DNA of 64,000 bases from Ziziphus jujuba. Lineage: Eukaryota; Streptophyta; Magnoliopsida; Rosales; Rhamnaceae. The notes under the pieces are model-generated. The model saw only the letters and a program-made list of their open reading frames with translations. It searched no databases and had not been told where the DNA came from. The stretch spans positions 29,821,501 to 29,885,500 of the forward strand of contig NC_083383.1 of NCBI RefSeq assembly GCF_031755915.1, in the 5' to 3' direction. Every line of letters starts with the position of its first letter. The stretch's first letter is position 1. A program made the position numbers and the translations under genes. This document shows, piece after piece, positions 1 to 12,014 of this stretch.

Positions 1-817
1 ACCTCCTCCTTTCACTCTCCCAAAATCAAAATCTCCTTTTCTTTTTCAATTTTCATTTTTTATTTTTTATTATTTTTTTCTCTCATGGTTTTCCCTTTTC
101 ACCTTTTTTTATTTCTTCTTTTCTTTTTTTCACCATTTATGGCTCACCAGCTACTTCTTCACCTCTCCCCCTGAAGACCCGTTCCAAACCAACCCCTCCC
201 CCTCTCTCTCTGTTTTTTCTTCAACAAAAAGCAAATAATTTTTCCAATTTTTTGATCCGTATCTTCAAATATTTATCCTTTTTCTTTTTCTTTTATACTA
301 AGACTATTTTTTTTTTTTGTCTTTTTTAATAATATTTAACATTCTATTTTCTCCAAATTGGACATCTCAATTAAGAGCCTACAAAACCAAAAAAAAAAAG
401 AAAGATGGTTAGAACCACAAAACAGCTGAATCTCAAAAGCACATGACCCGGCATTTACTTCCCCATGTTTCCACAATCCCACATTAATTGCTTCCACCTC
501 CATTTCATATATTTATCCTCCTTCTTCATACCCCAACCATTAATTCCCCTACACTACCAACTTACCAAGTTCCTTATTTATACGTTTATATCAATATTTA
601 ATTCCTCAAGTTTCAGTCTGTTTTTTCAGTTTCTTTTCTCCACTCGATCACCATTTACTTCATCTTCCCCATATTCTCTTGCTTAATTTTGGTATACTTC
701 TTACTTCCTACATAAATTCTTCCCAACCCCTCCAGATCCTTTGTGTTTTTTATCTTTTTTTAAACTCATTTTGTTTCTCTGAGAGAAATTCCCAGATAGA
801 AACTCATTTAGTTTCTC

Positions 818-820
<3 letters not shown>
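1..820. other. Pyrimidine-rich region upstream of the IDA-like gene
   Basis: The plus strand is strongly C/T-rich, with many TTTTCTT and CTCTCC tracts, which is common in plant promoters and 5' leaders. The short open frame at 465-686 follows this bias, has no recognisable domain and is not called. No TATA box or transcription start can be fixed by eye. Confidence 0.4.

Positions 821-849
<29 letters not shown>
821..849 (+). repeat. (GA)n microsatellite in the 5' leader of the IDA-like gene
   Basis: An uninterrupted GA run ends eight bases before the start codon at 857, so it almost certainly lies in the transcribed leader. GA runs in plant leaders are known targets of GAGA-binding (BPC) factors; a role here is inference. 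The MFL1-type and PRAF genes have the same motif on their coding strands. Confidence 0.85.
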
Positions 850-856
850 CAATATA

Positions 857-1111
857 ATGGGTACGAAACATGTAGCTCTAGTTCTGCTATGGTTGGTTTT
901 GGTTTTGGCTCTGATTCTGGTTTTGTTTGTTGGACACAGTCACTGCTTCAGGGACACTCAGGTTTTCAAGGTGAAAACCAAATCCAAGAATGATCATGTG
1001 CCGCATAGCTTTGATGGTTTCCTTCCAAAAGGTTCGCCAATCCCACCATCTGCTCCTTCTAGGAAGTGCAATGTCATTGGCTTGGAAAGCTCATCTCACC
1101 AATCACCATGA
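857..1111 (+). CDS. IDA-like secreted peptide precursor (IDL)
   Basis: This 84-residue single-exon precursor belongs to the INFLORESCENCE DEFICIENT IN ABSCISSION family. Known members are secreted and cut to a short proline-rich peptide that binds HAESA/HSL receptor kinases to control organ abscission and cell separation. Residues 5-26 form a strongly hydrophobic signal peptide of repeated L/V, probably cleaved around residues 28-31. A basic, variable middle follows. Residues 55-72 form the C-terminal EPIP box: a PKG lead-in, then the PIPPSAPS core at 61-68 followed by RKCN. The usual ending is (K/R)(R/K)HN, so the conserved histidine is Cys71 here. A short tail beginning VIGLES follows. The start is the first ATG after the GA-rich leader. 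The nearest gene in ancestral order is PRAF, downstream on the other strand, which matches the IDL5-PRAF1 pairing remembered from Arabidopsis. Family assignment is firm; the exact paralogue is not. Confidence 0.85.
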   Translation: MGTKHVALVLLWLVLVLALILVLFVGHSHCFRDTQVFKVKTKSKNDHVPHSFDGFLPKGSPIPPSAPSRKCNVIGLESSSHQSP

Positions 1112-3560
1112 GAATATATATATATATATATATATACTTACGTATGTATAATTTTATTTTACCAGGCGTAGTCGTTCAGATTATGCTGGCCGACTGCATT
1201 TTATTTCCAGTAATACAAGTCAAATACAAACGTTCAATTACTGACAGTGGGACGCAGTCGGCTAGCTTCATCTTGGAGACTACGCCTAGTAGAAAGAAAT
1301 TGTGCGTATGTATACTTACAGTTTCTTTCATCATACCTGCTTTGTTGTTCTATTTTCATAGAACTACAACCAGAATTTATTGATGGGTTAACGGATATAT
1401 AAATGGAGTTTTATGGGTTTTTGTAATTTTTTTGTTTTTCCTTTCTTTTTTCTCTGATGGCTTTGTCAATATAAAACTGACCATTTATATATATATATAT
1501 ATAGTTGAACTGCAAGTTGTTAATTTTTGTGGGTATGGATGTGTGTTTTCGTCCTCAGAGAAGAGTAATATAAATTTAGTTTTCTCTCATATATAATATA
1601 GTATAGAAACAGATTTTATCAGATTAGTGGAGTATGAGAATTTTTATTTTTTATTTTTTTAGCTAACTGACGAGAAAAACTTTTGTAAAACGGAAAAGTT
1701 AAAAGGAAAAGGAAACAAAGCATTCAAAAAATTCAAGCATACATAGAATCCAGCTGCCTGTCTCTTGCGTATGAACGGTTTAAATTCTCATTTTATATTA
1801 CTCAACGTCAATGGCTCTTTTTTCCTTTATTTATTTAATTTTTTCAATTTATGTAGATATATATATATATATATATATATAAACACCAAACTTTAAGAAG
1901 GAGGAAAAAAAAAAAAAAAAAACAACAACAACAAAAGGAAGTATTATGATCATGCAAAGAAAGAAATTAGGTAATCTCCGGAATACATAATCACTTTTTT
2001 TAAATCTGTGTGAGATGGAATGAAACTTTCTCCTTCCTTTTTTTTTTTTTTTTTTTAGTTTTGGGAGGGAAAAAAACTACATGATTTTTTTCGTGAGAAG
2101 GGATTAAAATAGCTCCCGAACTTCCATGAAATTTGCTCTTGTTCATGGAAGGTGTCGTAAGCAAGAGAGTCTATAGAACTGTTGAAAAGAGTGACAAGAC
2201 ATCCTCATAAAATTATTTACAGGAGTTCTGGCAAAATATACATAGATATATATTTATAGGAAATGACGTGTTTTTCATTTTGATTCTGAATGTGCTGAAG
2301 AGGTTTCTTTTTTTTTTTTCTTTTTTAAATTTTATAAATATATATATATATGGAAAAGAGAAGACATTGATAATATATTTGAAAAAAATTGTTGTTAATA
2401 TTTATTAATAAAAAAAATATTATTAAATATTTTTTTAAAAAATATCATCAATATTTATTGTTCGTATATAAATCATCTATACCGTAGTATATTTATATAT
2501 ATATATATATATATTATATATTATTATTATTATTTTAACTTATAGAAAACGGATTCAAAAAGAATAATGAAAAAAATGACTGTCTTCCCAAGGGACGAAA
2601 TGCGTGAGAGTTAATCCAATATCCACTTGTTAGAATTTCTCAATTAGTAAATTGTATACACTTTTTTCTTTTAAATTTTGTTGGGGTTAATTATCAATCC
2701 AATTGATATGCAACTTGAAAGAAATATTTATTCTGACCCTAATGGAAAATTTGTGTTTTGTAAGTATATGATTACATTATTGAATAAAAGGTCATCTAAA
2801 TCTTCTTTCCAGCTTGTAGCGGTCATATGTTCGATCAATTTTCAACATCTTTAGAAAAGAAAGGATTGAAAAATTATTGCACTTTAGAATCTTTATTTTC
2901 TCTTGAAGTCAAACTTATTACATTGTATGTATGTGAAAAGTAAGAACTAAGAATATTAACGGAAAAAAAACCAAAAAAAAAAAAAAAGGAAAAAGAAGTG
3001 AGAATTATGAAGAGCCTAATATATATATATATATATATATATATAGATTGTTCTACTATTATAGACGAGTGTACTTGATCAAAAACGTGTACTTTTGAAT
3101 TGGACATGTTTGAATATTGTACAAAAATTATATAATTATACATACACACACACTCATATATATATATATATATATACAATGATCAAATTAAGAAGCACCC
3201 TTGATTACGCTGATGATCAAATTGATTAATCTTAGACAATATCCAAATGACCACCAATCCCAAATATTGGTTGCTAGTAGGTCGAGGCGTCAAGCTACTT
3301 CAAATCATGCATCGAATTCAGACCGACCTTTCAGAGAAAAAGAGCCATGTGAGGACCTCATAGGCATGGCCATTCTCAAGGACCATCAAAAGGTCAAAGG
3401 TTCGTTAATGTTATAGTTTGTATGTTCATCAAAGAAAATTTTCAATTGGGTTCGGTACTATGAAGATAGTACCAGTAGAACTTTGCACTCGCTATTAATT
3501 AGAACCTTCCATGCTTCGTTTCTTTGTCGGCGGACTAATATTTTTTTTGTTTTTCTTTGG
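1112..3560. other. AT-rich intergenic DNA with (TA)n and poly-A/T runs
   Basis: No coding signal is supported. (TA)n runs occur near 1115-1135, 1488-1502, 1856-1880, 2486-2512, 3018-3044 and 3157-3176. Long A or T tracts lie near 1905-1922 and 2039-2057. Open frames here read through the TA runs as Tyr-Ile repeats and are chance. The first part must include the 3' UTR of the peptide gene. Confidence 0.6.
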
Positions 3561-4076
3561 TTAGTTGTAATTTACTATTTTCAATTTTTAAAGTTTTATA
3601 ATTTAGATTTTAATTTTTTTGATTCAATAATTTAGAGTTTTAATTTTTTTAGTTTATTACATTTTGAATTTTATTTAACTTTTGACACTGGATTTAACAA
3701 TTATCTTAAATTTTATCAATTTTTAAATTATAAAATACAAAAAGAAGTTCTATAAATCACCAAATTAGTATTAAAATATATCAAATTTCAAATTAAAAAA
3801 CACTAAAAATACAGATTTTTATAACTAATTTTAAAATTTTCTACTTTAATATTATCCAGTTTGATATTTAAAGTTTTGCACTCTAGTATTTTCTAGTTTA
3901 AAATTATATAATTTAATATCAATTACATGAGATCAGACAAATCTTAAGCCTTAGTTAACAGTTAAAACTTTAAAATTACAACAAATGAAAAATCAAAAAT
4001 CTAAATTATTGAGTAGAAAAATTAAAAGCCTAATTTGCACAGTTTTAAAAATTAAAGATATTAAAATGTAATTAAC
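3561..4076. mobile_element. Non-autonomous element with long terminal inverted repeats (about 0.5 kb)
   Basis: The first ~120 bases (from TTAGTTGTAATTTA at 3561) match the reverse complement of the last ~120 bases, ending near 4076 (GTTAATTACATTTTAA in reverse). Both arms share tracts such as CAATTTTTAAA, TCAATAATTTAGA and TTTTAATTTTT in the same order. There is no coding capacity. Superfamily and target duplication could not be fixed; a Mutator-like or foldback element is possible. Some similarity comes from low-complexity AT content. Confidence 0.5.
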
Positions 4077-4375
4077 TTTTTAACATAGAGTTGCTAATTA
4101 ATAACATTATTTGCTTGTTGCTACAAATATATAAAAGATTGAATGGCAAAAAAAAAAATCAATTTAATAAAAGTTTTTATAATTAAAAATATCATTAATT
4201 TGCTATTTATATTTTGGCATAGTTAAAAGAAAATGATCATTGACTAGTAGATTCATCAATTAAATTCTTTATACCAATTTGATTTAATTATTAACTAAAA
4301 TTAATTAGATGTACTTTATAACAAAACGGCTATATTTTTATGACACCGAAATAGAGTATATAAAAGAATTAAACG

Positions 4376-4505
4376 TACTAATTAAAGTGACTTATGATAA
4401 ACTCTATGATAAACCTTATATAGATCAATAACTTTATGATAAACCTTATATAGATCAATAAGTACTAATTAAAGTGACTTATGATAAACCTCATATAGAT
4501 CAATA
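4376..4505 (+). repeat. Short tandem duplications (about 27-bp and 87-bp units)
   Basis: The unit TTATGATAAACC followed by ATATAGATCAATA occurs in series. The longer block starting GTACTAATTAAAGTGAC occurs twice, about 87 bases apart. Copies are nearly identical, so this is a recent local slippage or duplication in intergenic DNA. Confidence 0.75.
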
Positions 4506-4506
4506 A

Positions 4507-4592
4507 AATTATTTCAAACTATGTTAGGATATCCTGATAAAAATAAAAATAAAAATAAAAAATAAAAAACTATGTTAGTAGATCGTGATGTG

Positions 4593-4637
<45 letters not shown>

Positions 4638-5185
4638 TTATATGATCGAAGTTTTTATGCTGACACCAAAATAAGATATGAAAGTTAGACATTAATCAAG
4701 TAGCTTTATATAAATAAACAAAGGTTAACATTTTGGTATATTTGTCAATTGAAGTTGTCATGATTGATAAGTCATCGATATTCAAAATAAAAAATAAAAT
4801 TACTATAAATGATAAAAAAAAATTAATTTATTTGTGAAATAACAAAGAAGATTACTTATTGCTTTGCCTGCGTAAATTTGAAGCAGCCACCATTGTTGAA
4901 AAAAATAGAAGAGGATAAGGTTGACCAAGTAAAGCTTGCGGCCGGGCAGTTGATTAACGAAGAGGGTTTGGTGTGCATTAAATGCAACAGCATTCAATGT
5001 TCTAGGCTCACCACCAGCTAAACCAACGTAACAGCAACACATTCGATTTATCTAAAAAATAAATAAAGGATATATGTAATTTGTTAAAAAAATAATAATA
5101 TTAATAATAAGTTGAAAAATTGGCTCCTGTCCACTTACACAAGATTCATAATGTGAATTCTACGAAAAAAAAAAAAAAAAAAAAA
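4507..5185. other. AT-rich intergenic DNA with a small GC-richer island
   Basis: The only noteworthy stretch is about 4860-5042, clearly less AT-rich than its surroundings and open on the minus strand for 79 codons. I do not recognise the product and see no start context, splice sites or repeats that would support a gene. It may be a gene fragment. Confidence 0.4.
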
Positions 5186-5207
5186 GAGGAGATAACTATA
5201 TCGTGAA

Positions 5208-5241
<34 letters not shown>

Positions 5242-5765
5242 GTAATATGCCACGACTTGGCTTTACAAACGAATCAAGATTAATTAAAGGGAAAATTGCA
5301 CTTTAGTTTGGCTCCGAAGTTTTAATTTAAGCCATTTAAACTTTCAAGTTTAAAAATCAATGCAATTAGTTCAATTTTTAATAGAGCTTCTAAACTTAAC
5401 ATGTTGACATCAACTTAATATGTTGACATAGTATGATATCATAATTTATTTTTAAAATAATAAATAATTTTAATAAAAAAATAAAAAATATTAAAAAGAA
5501 GATAACCATATTGTGAAGTGTGTGTGTATATATATATATATGTGTGTGTGTGTGATATGCCACGACTTGGCTTTACAAACGAATCAAGATTAATCAAGGG
5601 GAAATTTGCACTTTAGTTTGGGCTCTATAGTTTTAATTTAAGCCATTTAAGACTTAAAGTTTATAGATCGATACAAATTGGTTCAATTTTTAATAGAGCT
5701 TCTAAACTTAGAATGCTAACATTAGCATGATATCATACTAATATCATAATTTATTTTTAAAATAA
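5186..5765 (+). repeat. Direct tandem duplication, about 310-bp period
   Basis: Two adjacent copies begin at 5186 and 5496. Both run through GTGAAGTGTGTG, a TA/TG microsatellite, the block ATGCCACGACTTGGCTTTAC, and then the start of the inverted-repeat element described next (AATTGCACTTTAGTTTGG). The duplication therefore doubled the left end of that element together with its flank. Copies differ at scattered bases and in microsatellite length. Confidence 0.8.
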
Positions 5766-7160
5766 AAAACCATTTTTTTATTAAAAAAATTGAAAAAAAA
5801 TACATTTTTTATTTTTCATTTTATATTTATGATTTTTTATTTAGAAAATTATATCTTTAAATAGCCAAAATCATAATTAAATACTTTGGACCTTAAATTA
5901 GATAAAAAAAATTAAAATTAAAATAAACTTGAAATTTTTCATCTAATAAAATTTTTACTATACTAGATTATAAATATTTTTTTTATGCCTAAAGCCAAAA
6001 TAAAAATTAGACCAAAAATTAAAAAATAAAAATAAAACTTTTGTGGGCATGATTTTTATTTTTTATTATTTTCGTCAAATAAATTAATCCATGATGATAA
6101 TATCATCATTCATTTTTTTAGAAATAAAAAACAATTTTTAAAAACATATATATTTGGTTTTTTCCATTTTGTAGTTATGATTTTTTTATTTGAATTTGTA
6201 TCCATTCATTTTTTATTTAAATTAAAATACCCATAATCATAATTAAATATATATATTTGGGCATAAATTAGACCAAAAATAAAAATAAAAATAAAACTAG
6301 AAGTTTTGGTCTAACAAAAATAAATTTTTATGCCCAATCCAAAAAACAAAATCCAAAAAAAAAAAATAGACTAAAAATTAAAAATTGAAAATAAATTTAT
6401 AAAAAATATTTATTTCTAAAAAAATTGAAAAAAATTTATACCATTTTATATACCAAAATGAAGGCTAGAAATGGAAAAATGGCCAAATTCCGTCGGTCAT
6501 TTCCATATTAATATTTTGGTTTATAATTCATTGGGTTAAATGGAAAAACTTTTCAAAAATTGAAAAATTAGACCATTTTGGTCCTTTTTTTTGTCTGTAA
6601 ATGGAAAAATAACAAAGGCATTTTTTTTTCCAAATTTTTATTAAAAATTATTTTTGAAAAATGAATTATGGCATCAGCATGAATTAATTTATTTGACCAA
6701 AAGATAAAAATTAAAATTAGACCAAAAAATGTTATTTTATTTTTTAATTTTTGGTCTCATTTTTATTTTAGTTTTTTTTTTATTTTTATTTTTTTTTTGG
6801 TTTAGGCATAAACAAAAGTATAATAGAATTGTGGGTATTTTAATTTAAATAAAAAAGAATTGATACAATTTTTCAAATAAAAAACTATACTTATAAAATG
6901 AAAAAATAACAAATATATTTTTTCTAAGAAATATTCTTTTATTTTTGAAAAATAAATTACATATGAGCTCAGCATGACATCAGCATATGAAGCACTATAA
7001 TGCCAGCATATTAAGTTTAATAGGTCTGTTAGAAATTGAACCAATTTGCTTTAAATTTTAAACTTTAAAAGTCTAAACCGGGTAAATCAAAATTTCATGA
7101 CTTAAATCGCTTAAATATTAAATTTCAGGATAAAAAAATGTAATTTTTCCTTAATTAATT
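5589..7160. mobile_element. Large palindromic non-autonomous DNA element with ~200-bp terminal inverted repeats
   Basis: The left arm (5589-5770) is found as reverse complement in the right arm (about 6960-7160). Shared tracts in order are ATTAAT(C/T)AAGG, ATTTAAG, GACTT(A/T)AAAG, AAATTGGTTCAATTT and TTAAACTTA, then ATTTATTTTT. Inner segments are also inverted: 6066-6120 matches the reverse of 6660-6710 around GTCAAATAAATTAAT. There is no ORF with recognisable function. Long terminal repeats without coding capacity suggest a Mutator-like or foldback non-autonomous element; the superfamily is inference. The left end also exists as an extra upstream copy at 5279. Confidence 0.6.
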
Positions 7161-7654
7161 ATAATAACCTTATTATGATTTGACTTTCATAAGAAAAAAT
7201 TATTTATACACTTGATAATAAAATGTATTAAGGGAGCTCAAACTAGCTTGAGGTGGGCAAAAACCGATTTGAACCACACAACCTATATAATTGAATCGAA
7301 TTGGTTCAATTTTTCACTCATAACCTGTTCAATTCAAGTTGAATAATTTTTAATCTAAATCAAAATGAATTGAATGATGTATAATTTTTTAACATTCTTG
7401 TTATGACTTATATTGTCAATATTTTTTTTTTAATTGTTTAGTATAAATACTAATAATATTAAATTCAAATTCTTAAAAGATAATAATATCTTAAAAATAA
7501 AAAAATGCAACATTAGGTTAAAATCCAAACTAACAAACTAAATTGAACCAAACCGAATTCGGAAAAAAAAAAAAAGAAAAGAAAAACAAAATAAAACAAA
7601 AATTGGCCGAACCAAAATGACGCCTACCTCTAGATCAAACAAAGGAGAAATTAA
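7161..7654. other. AT-rich intergenic spacer
   Basis: No gene is seen. The stretch 7240-7330 resembles the common intergenic repeat type with AAACCGA/AACCGAATT motifs, but no element boundaries could be defined. Confidence 0.4.
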
Positions 7655-9138
7655 AGGAAGTGTATTGATCATGAGTTTGATGGATTTAAAAAGTTTTAAA
7701 AGTTAAAAGGTATTCAATTAAGAGTTCTATGGAATTTATTAAAGTATCAGAGTATTCGATTTAGAAATTCTATAGAATTCATATAAATCTGGTGGTATTC
7801 AACTATAACTTTTTAAAAGTCTATAAAAGTTTATTGATATTCAAAAAGTCACTAATTTGGAAGGATTTTATAAATTGATGGATTTAATTGGATTTTAGAA
7901 TGCTAGGTATAAGGACTCAAGGCTTTCACAAAATTAACATCCACCCCACAGATTTCTCCTGATTTTAGAACCCAACACAGAGTAAGACCCCTGCCTTGAG
8001 ACAAAATGAAGAATGAACAAATGAACCCACCCCGACTGATGAACGGTCGAATGAAACCGACAGACTAACGGCAACTAAAACAACGACCTTTCCTGTGGGC
8101 TCTCTCTTAGTGCTTCCTTACTTAATCTAGGCTTCTGGTTATGATTAATTTTTTCTACCTTTTTCGCATCATCCAGCTATTTTTTGATGAAAACCCAAAT
8201 TAATATTTTGAAGCATTTGAATCCCGAGTGAGAAGTAATAGCTGAAACCCGAATGAGCATTGTGTTTTTGCTTGGTATTTGCTTTGGCACTTCCTTTAGT
8301 ATATAAATATCAACATTGTGTTATGATTTTTGGGTGTTTTTAATTTCCCATTTTGGAATGTAGAATCTTGATTAGTTGAGCTAACTTCCTTGGATACTTT
8401 TGGTGGGTGCTTGGATTAATCTGTGTCAAATTATGGAACTCTTATTTTGGTTGTGTGGTGGATTTTTAGATAGGCTTTAAAGTTTGGATTATGGAATAGT
8501 AAATCACCTTTAGAAATCACCCTTACTCCTTCAAGCTAATATGGTTTGCCAATGCAGAAAATGGTGTGTTTTTCGGTACAATTACTCATTAGATAGCTAC
8601 CTTCAAACCAAGAACACCAACGTTTAGGAGTTCCTCGAGAGAAGATTTCATAAATGCATTTTTATGAAGAAAAGCTCCCCCAAATACATGTCCATAGTGT
8701 GGTTCAAAAATCGTAGCTCTCAAAAATACTAGCAAGTAAAGATATAGGTTATCATTTTATAGGGTGTAAGCAAAACTATGAAAGAAAGAAAAATGTACAT
8801 ATTGTTACAAGTGGAAAATACGATTTTTAAATAAAAAATTTAAGAAAAATAAGGAAAATAAATGATTTCTATCTCCAATTAGCAATTTTTTAAAATGTAT
8901 CGTGAATTTAATATGATTTATTAAATATTTTTAATTTGATTTTATAATATTTTTAATTTGATTTTATAGCCTGATGAGTTGGAATGTGAAGATTTTAATA
9001 TTGTCTATTATATGCTTAATTTATAATATATATATATATATATATATATAATGAGTTTCAACTATTTATGGGCTTTATATTTAGATATTCATTATTATAA
9101 TATGAGATTTACAATGAAAAGGTAAAATTGTATATAAC

Positions 9139-10211
9139 ACATGGACCTTGTAAAAGAGTAATATGTTGTTGGAACTGATGGTTGATGCTACTAATCGTGG
9201 ATAACATAACAACAATGGTATATTTAGCAAGCTAACTGTGGAAAGCAAGATACTTCCTAAGCTTAATGAAGCACTTGGTGTAATAAAAATTACACTCAGA
9301 ATCAAAGTCGCCTGAAATGGTTTAAAATGCGTTATCAAACACTTTCTCAACTCTGGTTTTGGATGTAATGCAACCATACAAAGATTCACTGCCACAGATG
9401 AAAAATGAGATAATTACTTTAACGTGAGATTGTAAATTTTCATAAGCATGTAGTTTATATTATGTCTTATATATATATATATATATAATTTTTTTTTTGT
9501 ATTTTTATATGTTAACAAAATATTATATTTATCTTTTTTTTATATATATATTTGTCAGTCTCATCCAAACCAAAAACACCTTTAAACAAACACTTTTGCT
9601 GACTTTAAGGATTTAAAAATTGCTATTGGAAATGAAATTGCCATTGGAAAAAAACTCTATTAGATAGGGAGACAATAAAGATGCAAGAATTTATGGGCAA
9701 GATGAAGATACACATGTTAGGATAGATGACTATGTATATGATGATATTAAAGAGGCATACGTGCAAACTCAACTGGATCCATCATACCAAGCACCTTTAC
9801 CAGGATATAATGAACCATCAATATTAGAGCTCAATCCAAATTTAGAAGCTCCCATGGAAAACATTGTTAAAAAAATGAACTAAAAGTGAATATGAAGGGA
9901 ATACTCGTTCATTTGATCACAACGCCACTCCAGTTGATCTTCTAGAAAAACTTTCTCATAGTTTGAATTCAATTGGAAAAATTGTCACTGACATTCGGGG
10001 AATATATAACCTAATGGAGAAAAGGGAAAGGGAAATTAGTGAAAAAGATAAGAAGAATGATATTTGGTATGCTATTAACAAGACTCCAAATTTAGATAAT
10101 CATGGTCACGATAAAGCACTTTCGTTGACTTAGAAAATTGGAGTCAAAGATACATTCTTGAATATGTTACTTGAAGAGCGCTCAGAATATATATCATTTA
10201 ATATGGAATGA
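9139..10211 (+). pseudogene. Harbinger ORF1: MYB/SANT-like DNA-binding protein, decayed
   Basis: Reading the plus strand with interruptions gives the hallmarks of the plant MYB/SANT-like domain: a TWT start (9139), then LLELMVDATNRG, a stop, HNNNGIFSK, and further on FLNSGFGCNA. The downstream part has an acidic DDxxEAY segment, PLPGYNEP, and a helical region with SLNSIGKIV. It closes with LLEERSEYISFNME and a stop at 10209-10211. In intact elements this protein binds the element ends and assists the transposase. Several in-frame stops and at least one frame change make this copy nonfunctional. An open frame on the opposite strand (9081-9395) is a shadow of this region. Confidence 0.75.
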
Positions 10212-10423
10212 GTGTTAAAATATACATTTAGCTATTTGGACATGATTAACTATTTTACGAAATAGGTTTCTAGTTTTGGTATATTTTTCTATCTAGTTTG
10301 TCTAAGTGTTTTTTCCTTCGCTTTATTGTTCAATTTGTACTGAATTGAAATTTTCATTAAAGAGTTTTTTTATCCCTTCATGATATTATTGTTTTTATTA
10401 AATTTTATATTTTCTAATAATAT

Positions 10424-12014
10424 TTGATATTATGTCTTAGATTAATAGAGAAAATGAAACGAGAAGAAGTGGGAGAAAGAAATACACAACAAGATGGAGA
10501 ATTTTATGAAACCATTAAATTAATATTGTTGGCAATTGAAGAAATACTTGAGGTATTAAATGCACTAATGGTTAGCATATGTAACGAATTAATCGAACGT
10601 CCACTGGCTTGATAGCCAATCACTCCTGAAGGGTATAATTATATTTATAAAGTATTGAAAGAAGATCCTCAATATTTTCGACAACTATATAGGATGTATC
10701 CTAATGTGTTTTTGAAGCTATGTCCTAATGTGTTTTTGAAGTAATGTGAAATTATTAAAGAAAAAACACATATGTAGAATACAAGATTTATTTGCATTGA
10801 AGAAATGCTTGCAACATTTTTACTTATCTTAGGTCAAAATTCTCACTATCATTTGACTCGTGAAACATTTAGTCGATTACATTTCACAATGAACAAAAAT
10901 TTCAACAAAGTTTTGAGGGTTTTAACACAATAGTACCAGATATGATAGTTAAACCAAAATCTACAGTGCCAAGTAAAATAACAGAGCATACAACATTTTA
11001 CCCTTACTTCAAGGTAAGTAATGGATGTTTCACCTATTTATTTTTTTAGTAGTAGTAATAATAATAATAATAATAATAACAATTATAATAGTTTAATAAT
11101 AATAATAATAACAACTATAATAGTTTTGTAATTATTAGTGCTGCAATTATTATTCTAACACTTTATGTTTTATGTTAATTACAAATCTTATTATTTCTTT
11201 TAGGCTTGTATTGGAGCTATTGATGGCACACATATACCAGCAACAGTAAAAAAATCATAATATAAGTATCTACCATAATTGCCATGGAAAAATTTCACAA
11301 AATGTATTGGCGGCTTGTAACTTTGATTTGGAGTTCATATACGTGCTTAGTGGATGGGAGGGTTCGGCTGATGATTCAAAATTGTTACATGATGCTTTAT
11401 CAAGGAGGAATAGACTTAAAGTGCCACAAGGTATATTTTTATTATATATATATTTTTCAATACATACTAATTTTTACAAAAATAATATTTATGAATTAAT
11501 TATTAATATCTTATATTTTTAAGTAAATATTTTCTAGTGGATTGTAGATTTCCAAATCGTCAATAGTTTTTAACTCCATTTTGAGGGGTTCGATACCATT
11601 TGCAAGATTTTTCTGCTTTTGAAATTGCGGCTGAATTGTTTAATATTCGTCACTTTTCTTTAACAAATGTAATTGAGAGGATATTTGGTATATTCAAATC
11701 TAGATTCACAATTTTTAAGTTTGCACCTCCATTTCTATTTAAGACATAAGCAGAGCTAGTTTTAGCTTATGTGGGATTGCGTAATTTTCTTCGCAAGGAA
11801 TGTCACTGAATGTCACTCTGATGAATTTCCCATAGAGCAAAAATGATGAATCTCCATCATCGTTATTAACACAAGAAACTGAAGAAAATAATTTTTAGGA
11901 GTTGTTTGAAAGTCAAGAGCAACAACGAGAGAATGCTAATAAATGAAGAACTACAATGGCTTCAAATATGTGGATAAATGCACAAAACGCAAGAAATCAA
12001 AGTAATGAACAATG
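10424..12014 (+). pseudogene. PIF/Harbinger DDE transposase, decayed
   Basis: Segments of a plant Harbinger transposase appear in order: an N-terminal helical region (10424-10612), ITPEGYNYIYKVL, EEMLATFLLILGQN, LTRETFSRLHFT, then the catalytic blocks. The first acidic residue is in GAIDGTHIPA (about 11214-11243), the second in VDCRFPNR after 11536, and the glutamate in NVIERIFGIFKSRF (about 11668-11710). The tail is LRNFLRKECH, then SDEFP and a C-terminal NMW motif, with the stop at 12012-12014. Two probable introns remain readable with GT/AG ends: 11014-11203 and 11431-11536. In-frame stops (for example at about 10612, 10741, 10777 and in the 10.9-kb region) disable it. The DDE residues themselves survive. 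Confidence 0.85.

Noticed and set aside
465..686. 73-codon plus-strand frame upstream of the IDA-like gene
   Set aside because: Composition (Phe, Ser, Pro, Leu) simply mirrors the C/T-rich strand, with no domain and no supporting context.
1066..1383. 105-codon frame overlapping the end of the IDA-like gene
   Set aside because: Overlaps a clear gene in another frame and reads through a (TA)n run as Tyr-Ile repeats.
2874..3179. 101-codon minus-strand frame
   Set aside because: Mostly Tyr-Ile and Phe runs from TA and T tracts; chance frame.
9081..9395. 104-codon minus-strand frame
   Set aside because: It is the shadow of the decayed MYB/SANT-like ORF1 on the plus strand, whose domain text is recognisable there.
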